Of a stretch of DNA of 14,346 nt, positions 7,428-13,982 are shown piece after piece. The translations under genes and the position numbers were made by a program. This DNA comes from an uncultured Schwartzia sp. GTDB taxonomy: Bacteria; Bacillota; Negativicutes; Selenomonadales; Selenomonadaceae. The stretch lies in NCBI GenBank assembly GCA_905372875.1, contig CAJPQU010000037.1, positions 1 through 14,346 of the forward strand. Reading direction: 5' to 3'. The notes beneath the pieces are model-generated. The model did not search any database. It saw only the letters and a program-made list of their open reading frames with translations, and was not told where the DNA came from. How positions within the stretch are numbered: position 1 is the stretch's first letter; every line of letters starts with the position of its first letter.

Positions 7428-7899
7428 GCGCCTCCTCCGCGTTCCAGTCGGGGTGCTCCGCTAAGAAAGCTTCCGCCGCCTGCTCGCAGGTCGTATAGGA
7501 AAAGCCGCGGCGATAAAGGAAGACCTTCATCTTTTCCCGCGGCGTCGCCGTTCGAAATTTTTGGGCAAGGCATTTTTGGGCCGAGCCTTTTTCCCGCTCG
7601 GCCGTGTCCTCCGGCACGCAGGCGGTCACCAGCGCGGAAGGGAATCCCCGCTGGAGGAGCTTTTGGCAGATCTGCCGCAGACTCAGGGCGCTGCCTTCGT
7701 AAAAATACTGAAATTCCCGCTGACAGGCTGCCTCGTCGTCTAAATAGTGTTTTTCCGTGAGGCGCGTCAAGGCGGCCTCAATCTCCTCCGCCGGATAGCC
7801 GTGGCGCTGGAGCTTTTCCCGGAGTTTGGCGGTGCTGTGTTCCTGCCGGGCCAAAAGCTCCACGGCTTTGTGGAGGGCCGGCGGTTTAGGCTTTTTCAT
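7411..7899 (-). CDS. recX: Regulatory protein RecX
   Basis: A small cytosolic protein of 162 residues that binds RecA filaments and limits RecA activity. RecX proteins are built of three-helix repeats; here the repeats read LHKAVELLARQEHSTAKLREKL, with GYPAEEIEAALTRLTEKHYLDDEA (about 34-57) as the hallmark. A second repeat follows at about 58-95 (RQICQKLLQRGFPSALV), then a third, shorter one containing KMKVFLYRRGFSY (about 122-134). The start ATG 7899 lies inside the end of recA (14-bp overlap), and the stop lies inside guaA. No clear ribosome-binding site precedes it, which fits translational coupling to recA. Position after recA and the repeat pattern together make the call firm, although the sequence is divergent. 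Confidence 0.92.
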   Translation of the reverse strand: MKKPKPPALHKAVELLARQEHSTAKLREKLQRHGYPAEEIEAALTRLTEKHYLDDEAACQREFQYFYEGSALSLRQICQKLLQRGFPSALVTACVPEDTAEREKGSAQKCLAQKFRTATPREKMKVFLYRRGFSYTTCEQAAEAFLAEHPDWNAEEAHDFDE

Positions 7900-8971
7900 T
7901 CTTGGCAGCAGCTGCTGCGGCCGCTTTTTCCGCTTTGGCGGTGGCTGCCGCTAATTTCGCGTCGGCTTTTTTCTCCGCTTCCGCCTGCTTTTCTTTCAGC
8001 TTGTCCATGACCTTGGTTACCAATTCTTCGTAGAAAGTGGGCTGCTGGCGCAGCATGTCCTTCACCGTTTCCCGGCCCTGGCCGAGGCGGCTGCCGTTGT
8101 AGGAATACCATGATCCGCTTTTATTCAGGATATCTAAATCCGCGGCCATGTCGATGACGCAGCCTTCCCGGGATACGCCTTCGCCATACATGATGTCAAA
8201 CTCGCACATCTTGAAGGGGGGGGCCACTTTATTTTTCACGATCTTGACCTTGGTGTGGTTGCCGATGCTTTCCGTCCCCTGTTTGAGGGCTTCTCCTTTG
8301 CGGACGTCGATGCGGATGGTGGAGTAGAATTTGAGTGCCCGCCCGCCGGTGGTGACTTCCGGGCTGCCGTAGGTGACGCCGACTTTTTCCCGGATCTGGT
8401 TGATGAAGACGGTGACGGCTTTGGAACGGCTGATGAAGCCGGTGAGCTTGCGCATGGCCTGGCTCATGAGCCGCGCCTGCAAGCCCACATGAGAGGCCCC
8501 CATGTCGCCTTCAATCTCTTCTTTGGGGACTAAGGCCGCCACGGAGTCCACGACGATGATGTCAATGGCGCCGCTTCGTACCAGCGCTTCGACGATCTCT
8601 AAGGCCTGCTCACCGTTGTCCGGCTGGGAAATTAGAAGGTTTTCCGTATCGACGCCTAATTTTTTCGCGTAGACCGGGTCAAGGGCGTGCTCGGCGTCAA
8701 TGAAGGCCGCCAGGCCGCCGCGGCGCTGAGCCTCCGCGATCATGTGCAGCGTCACCGTCGTCTTGCCGGAGGATTCCGGCCCGTACACTTCAATGATGCG
8801 TCCCCGAGGAAGCCCGCCGACCCCCAGCGCCACGTCCAGCGGCAGGATGCCCGTGGGAATGACTTCCACATTCATGTTAGCTGTGGCCTCGCCTAAGCGC
8901 ATGATCGACCCTTTGCCAAAATCTTTTTCGATCTGTTTCAGTGCGTTTTCCAGTGCTTCCTTTTTATCCAT
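7886..8971 (-). CDS. recA: Recombinase RecA
   Basis: ATP-dependent strand-exchange protein for homologous recombination and the coprotease that triggers LexA cleavage in the SOS response. The product has 361 residues. Walker A is GPESSGKTT at 64-72. Walker B is the hydrophobic IDIIVVDSVAAL. The L1/L2 DNA-binding region contains SRSKAVTVFINQIREKVG and TTGGRALKFYS. The C-terminal tail from about 325 is rich in Ala, Lys and Glu, common in the disordered RecA tail but here unusually Ala-rich. The frame is open to 9037, but ATG 8971 is right: MDKKEALENALKQIEKDFGKG matches RecA N-termini and AAGGAGAG lies six bases upstream. It is the first gene of a recA-recX-guaA operon. No LexA box of the GAACnnnnGTTC type is seen upstream. 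Confidence 0.98.
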   Translation of the reverse strand: MDKKEALENALKQIEKDFGKGSIMRLGEATANMNVEVIPTGILPLDVALGVGGLPRGRIIEVYGPESSGKTTVTLHMIAEAQRRGGLAAFIDAEHALDPVYAKKLGVDTENLLISQPDNGEQALEIVEALVRSGAIDIIVVDSVAALVPKEEIEGDMGASHVGLQARLMSQAMRKLTGFISRSKAVTVFINQIREKVGVTYGSPEVTTGGRALKFYSTIRIDVRKGEALKQGTESIGNHTKVKIVKNKVAPPFKMCEFDIMYGEGVSREGCVIDMAADLDILNKSGSWYSYNGSRLGQGRETVKDMLRQQPTFYEELVTKVMDKLKEKQAEAEKKADAKLAAATAKAEKAAAAAAAKNEKA

Positions 8972-9014
8972 GCGACACTCTCCTTCTCCCAGGGTGTTAC
9001 CCGTTAATATCTTT

Positions 9015-9043
9015 ATTTTAGCGCATTTTCCCGTCATTGTATA
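9015..9043 (-). promoter_or_regulatory. Probable recA promoter
   Basis: On the minus strand, TATACA (complement of 9038-9043, 4 of 6 to the -35 consensus) is followed after exactly 17 bases by TAAAAT (complement of 9015-9020). The -10 lies 43 bp before the recA ATG. No SOS operator overlaps it. Confidence 0.5.
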
Positions 9044-9094
9044 GAGGCGCGGCGCATTGGTTTTTGACAGCGTGCAGCAGGAAAGTCTTACCGT

Positions 9095-9111
9095 TTTCGC
9101 TGCAGGCGAAA
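9095..9111. repeat. Dyad TTTCGC-TGCAG-GCGAAA in the recA/cupin intergenic region
   Basis: A perfect 6-bp inverted repeat around a 5-base centre lies 52 bp upstream of the recA -35 and about 85 bp upstream of the cupin -10. The symmetry and its place between divergent promoters would suit a regulator site, but a single copy of this length can arise by chance in GC-rich DNA. Confidence 0.3.
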
Positions 9112-9195
9112 GTTTGGACGCGGGAAACGGGAGAGGATTTTTGCCGGATTTTGGCAGCGCTTGTCACTTTTGTTACCGTTTAGGCGATGGGAGTT

Positions 9196-9204
9196 TGCTA
9201 AAAT
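9196..9204 (+). promoter_or_regulatory. Probable extended -10 promoter of the cupin gene
   Basis: TGC directly followed by TAAAAT (9199-9204) is an extended -10 element. No -35 match exists at 16-18 bases. The surrounding GCTAAAATAAAGAT (9197-9210) is identical to the -10 region of recA on the other strand (9009-9022). Confidence 0.45.
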
Positions 9205-9267
9205 AAAGATGAAATCGCGGTTTTGCCGCGGGGAAACGATGGCAACGGACAGAGAGGATGGTCAGTC

Positions 9268-9609
9268 GTGAGCGAGATATTAAAGAACATCAAAAAGGCG
9301 GAAGTTTTGACGTTGCAAGATTTAGTGGCCTATACCGAGGGCCAGGTGGTGAGCAAGACGCTGATCCAGAATACAGGGTTGGGGATCACGCTGTTCGCCT
9401 TTGCCAAGGGCGAGGGGATCAGTACCCACGAATCTAAAGGCGACGCGTTCGTAACGGCGCTGGACGGGACGGGGGAGATCACCATCGACGGGGAAAAATA
9501 CGAGCTTACCGCGGGCGAGTCCATCGTCATGCCCGCCAATCATCCCCACGCGGTTTACGGAAAGGAAAATTTTAAAATGCTGTTGGTGGTCGCTTTTCCC
9601 GAAGCGTAA
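9268..9609 (+). CDS. Small single-domain cupin protein
   Basis: A 113-residue cytosolic beta-barrel protein of the cupin superfamily; substrate unknown. Cupin motif 1 is THESKGDAFVTALDG, with H54 and E55. Motif 2 is GESIVMPANHPHAVYG, with H92 and H94. Motif 1 lacks the usual HxH pair, so a metal site would be incomplete or altered. The start is GTG 9268, with GAGGA nine bases upstream; longer in-frame starts back to 9223 lack a ribosome-binding site. It is monocistronic, with its own extended -10 promoter and terminator, and diverges from recA. Similar short cupins are common in anaerobic Bacillota and Bacteroidota. The family is clear, the function is not. Confidence 0.85.
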   Translation: MSEILKNIKKAEVLTLQDLVAYTEGQVVSKTLIQNTGLGITLFAFAKGEGISTHESKGDAFVTALDGTGEITIDGEKYELTAGESIVMPANHPHAVYGKENFKMLLVVAFPEA

Positions 9610-9638
9610 AGGGAAAAGCGATTCGGAACAATCGAGGG

Positions 9639-9686
9639 GCAGCCCGGTTCGGCGGAACGTTTTCGCCGGATCGGGCTGCTGTTTTT
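9639..9686 (+). terminator. Intrinsic terminator after the cupin gene
   Basis: GCAGCCCG at 9639-9646 pairs with CGGGCTGC at 9672-9679. Inside it CGGCG pairs with CGCCG around the loop, and a T-rich tract TGTTTTTG follows. It is 30 bp past the cupin stop. Confidence 0.88.
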
Positions 9687-9825
9687 GTGTGCGGCGTGAT
9701 TGCGCCCGTCGCTGCTGCCCTGGGGATGCGTCCTGCGTTGCCGGGGAAGAAGCGGATCCATCGGTTAAAAATATTTGAAACGGCTTTCCCCGGTGCGAGA
9801 ACCTCTGTCCCGCGGCGAATTTCTA

Positions 9826-9834
9826 TGCTATAAT
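9826..9834 (+). promoter_or_regulatory. Extended -10 promoter of the ftsEX cluster
   Basis: TGC followed at once by a consensus TATAAT (9829-9834) forms an extended -10. The -35 position holds no good hexamer, which is tolerated by extended -10 promoters. It would give a leader of about 100 bases before ftsE. Nothing else is recognised between the cupin terminator and this point. Confidence 0.6.
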
Positions 9835-9854
9835 AAAAATATTCTTAAAAGCGA

Positions 9855-9944
9855 ATGGATATCGTCATGGAAAGAGGTTTGCCGATTTCTTTCAGTCTGG
9901 CGGGTTATGATATTCCGATAATGAGGAGAGGATGCGGGTCATGA
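9855..9944 (+). CDS. Possible 29-codon upstream ORF overlapping the ftsE start
   Basis: In the ftsE leader, ATG 9855 (or the in-frame ATG 9867) opens a frame reading MDIVMERGLPISFSLAGYD and ending GCGS, with TGA at 9942-9944. The stop overlaps the ftsE ATG 9941 as ATGA, the classic arrangement for translational coupling. No good ribosome-binding site precedes either ATG, and the peptide resembles nothing known to me. It may be chance. Confidence 0.22.
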   Translation: MDIVMERGLPISFSLAGYDIPIMRRGCGS

Positions 9945-10627
9945 TTCAGATGAAGGACGTTTCCAAGGTATACGAAAATGGAGCGGTGGCCCTTGAGCAT
10001 GTCAATGTTTCCATTGAGAAGGGCGATTTTGTATTCATTGTGGGGGCCAGCGGCGCGGGAAAATCGACGTTCATCCGGCTGCTTTTTCGGGAAGTGCTGC
10101 CTTCGGGCGGGGCGCTGACGGTGAACGGGCATGATGTCGTTCACATGGCGCACCGTGAGGTGCCGTATCTGCGGCGGGGACTGGGGGTCATCTTCCAGGA
10201 TTACCGGCTGCTTCCGGATAAGACGGTGTTTGAGAACGTGGCTTTTGCCATGCAGGTCATTGAAGAGCCCCGGCGGCGTATTCAGCACAGCGTGAATGCG
10301 GTGTTGGATATCGTAGGGCTGCGGGATAAATATAAGTGCTTCCCGTCTCAGCTTTCAGGGGGCGAACAGCAGCGGGTGGCGGTGGCCCGCGCCATCGTAA
10401 ACAATCCGGCCATCGTCATCGCCGACGAACCGACGGGAAATCTTGACCCCGACACTTCCTGGGAGATCATGGATATCTTTAAGCGCATCAACGGCGGCGG
10501 CACCACCATCGTGATGGCGACCCATGACAAACAAATCGTGGACGCGATGAAGAAGCGGGTCATTGCCATTGAAGACGGGCATATTGTCCGCGACGAAGTG
10601 CAGGGGGTATACGGCTATGAAAATTAG
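9941..10627 (+). CDS. ftsE: Cell-division ABC transporter ATP-binding protein FtsE
   Basis: Cytoplasmic ATPase of the FtsEX complex, which does not transport a solute but signals through FtsX to a periplasmic or wall-side hydrolase during division. The 228 residues have the usual length. Walker A is GASGAGKST at 35-43, the Q-loop lies in GVIFQDYRLLPDKTVFENVA, the ABC signature LSGGEQQR is at 138-145, and Walker B with the catalytic Glu is ADEPTG at 161-166. The switch His follows in MATHD. ATG 9941 is preferred to ATG 9932 because GAGAGG lies nine bases before it and MIQMKDVSKVYENG fits FtsE N-termini; from 9932 the spacing is too short. ftsX starts inside its last codons (11-bp overlap). Confidence 0.96.
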   Translation: MIQMKDVSKVYENGAVALEHVNVSIEKGDFVFIVGASGAGKSTFIRLLFREVLPSGGALTVNGHDVVHMAHREVPYLRRGLGVIFQDYRLLPDKTVFENVAFAMQVIEEPRRRIQHSVNAVLDIVGLRDKYKCFPSQLSGGEQQRVAVARAIVNNPAIVIADEPTGNLDPDTSWEIMDIFKRINGGGTTIVMATHDKQIVDAMKKRVIAIEDGHIVRDEVQGVYGYEN

Positions 10628-11504
10628 GACGAGCGAATACGTCGTCCGCGAGGTCTTCTTTTCTCTGCGCCGCAACAGCTGGATGGCTTTCGCCTCCATC
10701 GGCACAGTAGCGGTGTCTCTCTTTATTTTCGGTATGTTTCTCATCATTGTGATGAATATGAATAAAATGGTGGATGCGCTGGAATCCCAGGTGGAGATCA
10801 GCGTCTATCTCAAGGATGAGACGACCCAGCAGCAACGGTCCCAGGTGGAGGCGAGAATTCGCGGGATACAGGGCATCGAACGGGTGACGTTCGTGGATAA
10901 GGAAACGGCCATGACACGATTCAAGGAACGGCTGGGGGATCAGCAGTTCCTTTTGGACGCGCTGGGGGAGGCAAATCCGCTGCCCGATTCCTTTGAAGTG
11001 GTGGTGCGGCAGCCGGATATGGTGAAGACGGCGGCCGCCGCTATCGCGGCGCTGGACGGCGTGGAGACAGCAAAGTACGGGCAGGACGTAGTGGAGCATC
11101 TCTTTGATATCACGCGCCTCGTCCGCCTCTTTGGGGTCGCTCTGATGGCGCTTTTAGCGGGGGCGACACTGTTCATCATTTCCAACACCATCCGCCTGAC
11201 GGTCATCGCCCGCCGCAAGGAGATCGCGATCATGAAGTACGTGGGGGCGACGGATTGGTTTATCCGCTGGCCGTTCCTTTTAGAGGGCATCGTCCTGGGC
11301 TTTTTCGGGAGCATTTTAGCTTTCGTGGCCTTGCGGCTGACTTACGGGATGATCACGGCGAAGGTCTATGATACGCTGGCGTTCTTCCCGCTGATTCCCC
11401 TCTATCCTTTCCTCTACTATGTGGGTTTGGTTCTGCTCCTTTGCGGTATGATCATCGGCGCTTTGGGGAGTACGATTTCCTTAAAGCGGCTCTTAAAGGC
11501 TTGA
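10617..11504 (+). CDS. ftsX: Cell-division permease-like protein FtsX
   Basis: Membrane partner of FtsE; couples ATP hydrolysis to control of a cell-wall hydrolase. The 295 residues show the FtsX layout: a short cytoplasmic N-terminus, helix 1 at about 22-46, an extracytoplasmic domain at about 47-165 starting with VEISVYLKDET, then helices near 168-190, 220-240 and 262-285. Between helices 2 and 3 is the conserved RRKEIAIMKYVGATDWFIRWPFLLEG loop that docks FtsE. ATG 10617 overlaps the end of ftsE and has GGGGG nine bases upstream; the frame is open earlier but only inside ftsE. The extracytoplasmic loop is where the hydrolase partner is expected to bind, most likely the M23 protein encoded 12 bp downstream. 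Confidence 0.95.
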   Translation: MKIRTSEYVVREVFFSLRRNSWMAFASIGTVAVSLFIFGMFLIIVMNMNKMVDALESQVEISVYLKDETTQQQRSQVEARIRGIQGIERVTFVDKETAMTRFKERLGDQQFLLDALGEANPLPDSFEVVVRQPDMVKTAAAAIAALDGVETAKYGQDVVEHLFDITRLVRLFGVALMALLAGATLFIISNTIRLTVIARRKEIAIMKYVGATDWFIRWPFLLEGIVLGFFGSILAFVALRLTYGMITAKVYDTLAFFPLIPLYPFLYYVGLVLLLCGMIIGALGSTISLKRLLKA

Positions 11505-11516
11505 GGGGGCGTGCCG

Positions 11517-12653
11517 ATGAAAAGTGTGAAGCGAAAAACTGCGGCGGTAATGCTCGCTCTGACGTTCCTTGTCCAGCCTTGGGCGGTGGCCCTGGCGGAC
11601 GATGACGAAACGGAGGAATTGGAACAGAAGCTGGAAGATCTGCGCCAGCAGGCGGAGGCGCAGCAGGAGAAGACGGACCGCATCCAAGGGCGCATCGATA
11701 CGGTATCGGAGCAGCTGCGTCAGCTCTCGGCGGAAGTGCAGGAAGCGGAGACCGCGTATCGGGCCGTGAAGAGAGATTTAGACGCGGTGGAAGCCAAGAT
11801 CGACGAAAATCAGGCGCTTTTAACGAAAACGGAAAACGAATTAGCGGATAAAATGCGGATATTGCGTCGCCGCGTGCGGGATATCTACATGAACGGGCAG
11901 ATCAGCTATTTGGACGCGCTCTTTGGGGCGCAGGATTTCAAAGATTTTCTGACGCGGATGGATCTTCTCTCCCGGGTGATCCGCAGCGATTTCCGGCTGG
12001 TGCAGAAAGTGCTGGCGGACAAACGGGTCGTGGAAGCAGCCCGGGCAGATTTGGAGAAGGAGCGCAAGGTGCAGGCGACACTGGCAAAGGAAGCCGATGA
12101 TCGTCAGCAGGCGCTGCGTCTTCGCAAACAGGATAAGGATCGGCTGCTGGAGAAGATGGAGACGGATAAGGAGCTTTCCCAGCAGGCCTACGAGGAGATC
12201 GTGGCGGCCTCCAAGGAGATCGAAAAGCTTATTCAGCAGAGCCGCTACCATTATCCGGGAGGGACCGGCGCAGGGGAAATGATCTGGCCCATCGTGGGGG
12301 AGATCACGTCCCCTTTCGGCTGGCGGGTACATCCCATTACCGGAGACGCGCGCTTTCACAGCGGGATAGACATCGGCGGCGATTACGGCGATCCGATCCA
12401 CGCGGCGGCGGCGGGACAGGTCATCTATGCCGGATGGATTTCCGGTTACGGGTACGCGGTGATCATTGATCACGGCGGCGGGATATCCACTTTGTACGGG
12501 CATAATGAAGCGCTGGCGGTCAGCGAGGGGCAGATGGTGGCGCAGGGGCAGGTCATCGCTTACTGCGGCTCCACGGGAAATTCCACGGGTCCCCATTGCC
12601 ATTTTGAGGTGCGTGAGGGCGGCGAGCCGGTGAATCCTTTAGGGTATTTGTGA
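11517..12653 (+). CDS. Secreted coiled-coil M23 metallopeptidase (EnvC-like murein hydrolase, probable FtsEX partner)
   Basis: A 378-residue exported protein. Residues 1-28 form a signal peptide (KRK, hydrophobic core, cleavage probably after VALA). Residues about 30-250 are heptad-rich coiled coil high in Glu, Gln, Arg and Lys, as in EnvC, PcsB and CwlO. The C-terminal LytM/M23 domain (about 258-378) has every zinc and catalytic residue: H281 and D285 in FHSGIDIGG, H329 in LYGHNE, and H360 and H362 in PHCHFEV. Unlike E. coli EnvC, whose LytM domain is degenerate and only activates amidases, this one could cut peptide cross-bridges itself. ATG 11517 is used because GAGGGGG lies seven bases upstream; GTG 11511 is too close. 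The 12-bp gap after ftsX supports control by FtsEX. Confidence 0.9.
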   Translation: MKSVKRKTAAVMLALTFLVQPWAVALADDDETEELEQKLEDLRQQAEAQQEKTDRIQGRIDTVSEQLRQLSAEVQEAETAYRAVKRDLDAVEAKIDENQALLTKTENELADKMRILRRRVRDIYMNGQISYLDALFGAQDFKDFLTRMDLLSRVIRSDFRLVQKVLADKRVVEAARADLEKERKVQATLAKEADDRQQALRLRKQDKDRLLEKMETDKELSQQAYEEIVAASKEIEKLIQQSRYHYPGGTGAGEMIWPIVGEITSPFGWRVHPITGDARFHSGIDIGGDYGDPIHAAAAGQVIYAGWISGYGYAVIIDHGGGISTLYGHNEALAVSEGQMVAQGQVIAYCGSTGNSTGPHCHFEVREGGEPVNPLGYL

Positions 12654-12699
12654 TGTGAGACGGTTGTCTCGTAAAAGAGTGCAAGACGGGTGATAACAT

Positions 12700-13872
12700 T
12701 TGGGGCAAAGAGGGAATTGGAAATATTTTTTTGGTGGCGTTTTGGCGGCGGGATTGGCTGTTGTCATTGGTTTCGCGGCGCTGATCTGGGCGCTGGATCT
12801 AAACCTGGGGAAAGCGGTGCAGATGACGCGTTTCCTTGCCACTATGCGCTATGTGGAAACACAGTATGTGGAAGAAGTGGATACCGCCAAGCTCATGGAC
12901 GGGGCGATCACCGGCATGGTGAAATCCTTGGGCGATCCCTATTCGCTCTATCTGAGCCCCGAGATGTATCAGAAGCTGAAAAATCATGCCAACGCGCAAT
13001 TCGGCGGCATCGGCGTGGTCATGGGATTTGAGGATGGAGTCAATATCCTGTCCGTCATGCCGGGGACGCCGGGCGAAGCGGCGGGATTAAAAGTGGGGGA
13101 TAAGATTTTAGCTGTGGACGGCATTCCCACGGAAGAGCTGGGACGAGAAGAAGTGGCCCTTCATATCCGGGGAGAGGTGGGAACGGCGGTGACGCTGACC
13201 ATTCGCCGGGCCGGCGAGGAGGCGAAGGACTACGTCATCACCCGCGAGTACATTCACGTGCGCACGGCGGCTGGACAGATGCTCCCCCAGGATATCGGCT
13301 ACATCCGTATCACCTCCTTTGCGGAGAATACGGCGGAGGAGTTTCGGGAGACGTATGAGACGCTGACGGCGAGCGGGATGAAGGGGATGGTTTTGGATCT
13401 TCGGGCCAATCCCGGGGGCTATATCACCTCCTGTGTGGATATTGCCAAATGGCTGGTTCCCAAGGGGGTTATCGTATCCGTCGTGCAGCGGGACGGCACG
13501 CGGCAAGAGTATGATTCGACCCTGACGGCGCCCTTCGGCCCCATCGTCGTTCTCATCGACAACAACAGCGCCAGCGCGTCGGAAATTTTAGCCGGGGCGT
13601 TGCAGGATACGGGGGCGGCCACTTTGGTGGGGGAGACTTCGTACGGGAAAGGCTCCGTGCAGATGGTCATGCCCATCCCGGGCGAGGATGACGCGGTGAA
13701 GCTCACCGTGGCGAAATATTATACGCCGAAGGGGCGCAGCATTAACGGGACTGGGGTTGAGCCCGATGTTCCCGTTGCCCAGGAAGAAGGCGCGACGGAA
13801 GACGCGGCGCTGAAAAAAGCATTGGAAATTTTAGGCGAGAAGCTGAAAGCAGCGTCGACGCCCGCCTCTTAA
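12700..13872 (+). CDS. S41 carboxy-terminal processing protease (CtpA/Prc family)
   Basis: Membrane-anchored serine protease of the envelope that trims C-termini of exported proteins. The 390 residues comprise an uncleaved signal anchor at about 9-32, a linker with DPYSLYLSPEM (79-89), a PDZ domain (about 100-185) with GIGVVMGF and AGLKVGDKILAVDG, and the S41 catalytic domain. Catalytic Ser is S292 in NSASASE and Lys is K317 in SYGKGSVQ; the 25-residue spacing equals that of E. coli Prc S430/K455. The start is TTG 12700: an in-frame TAA at 12694-12696 excludes anything longer, and the next ATG would remove the anchor. GGTGAT lies about six bases upstream. It follows the M23 gene by 46 bp and is probably co-transcribed with it; processing of that hydrolase or of the PBP is possible but unproven. 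Confidence 0.93.
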   Translation: MGQRGNWKYFFGGVLAAGLAVVIGFAALIWALDLNLGKAVQMTRFLATMRYVETQYVEEVDTAKLMDGAITGMVKSLGDPYSLYLSPEMYQKLKNHANAQFGGIGVVMGFEDGVNILSVMPGTPGEAAGLKVGDKILAVDGIPTEELGREEVALHIRGEVGTAVTLTIRRAGEEAKDYVITREYIHVRTAAGQMLPQDIGYIRITSFAENTAEEFRETYETLTASGMKGMVLDLRANPGGYITSCVDIAKWLVPKGVIVSVVQRDGTRQEYDSTLTAPFGPIVVLIDNNSASASEILAGALQDTGAATLVGETSYGKGSVQMVMPIPGEDDAVKLTVAKYYTPKGRSINGTGVEPDVPVAQEEGATEDAALKKALEILGEKLKAASTPAS

Positions 13873-13982
13873 TGGAAAATCGTCAAAGGAAGGACAGGCT
13901 TTTTTTCGTTTCGTAGAGCAACGGGAGCGGCTTGTTTGGCTTTTGTGCGGGGCAATCTGGCGGATGAGGAGGGGCCAATCAT

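Noticed and set aside
7896..8010. Ala/Lys-rich repetitive codons at the recA end as a repeat element
   Set aside because: This is the low-complexity C-terminal tail of RecA in frame, not a separate repeat or CRISPR.
12657..12670. Hairpin GAGAC-GGTT-GTCTC after the M23 gene as a terminator
   Set aside because: Only five base pairs and no T tract; transcription into the S41 protease gene is more likely.
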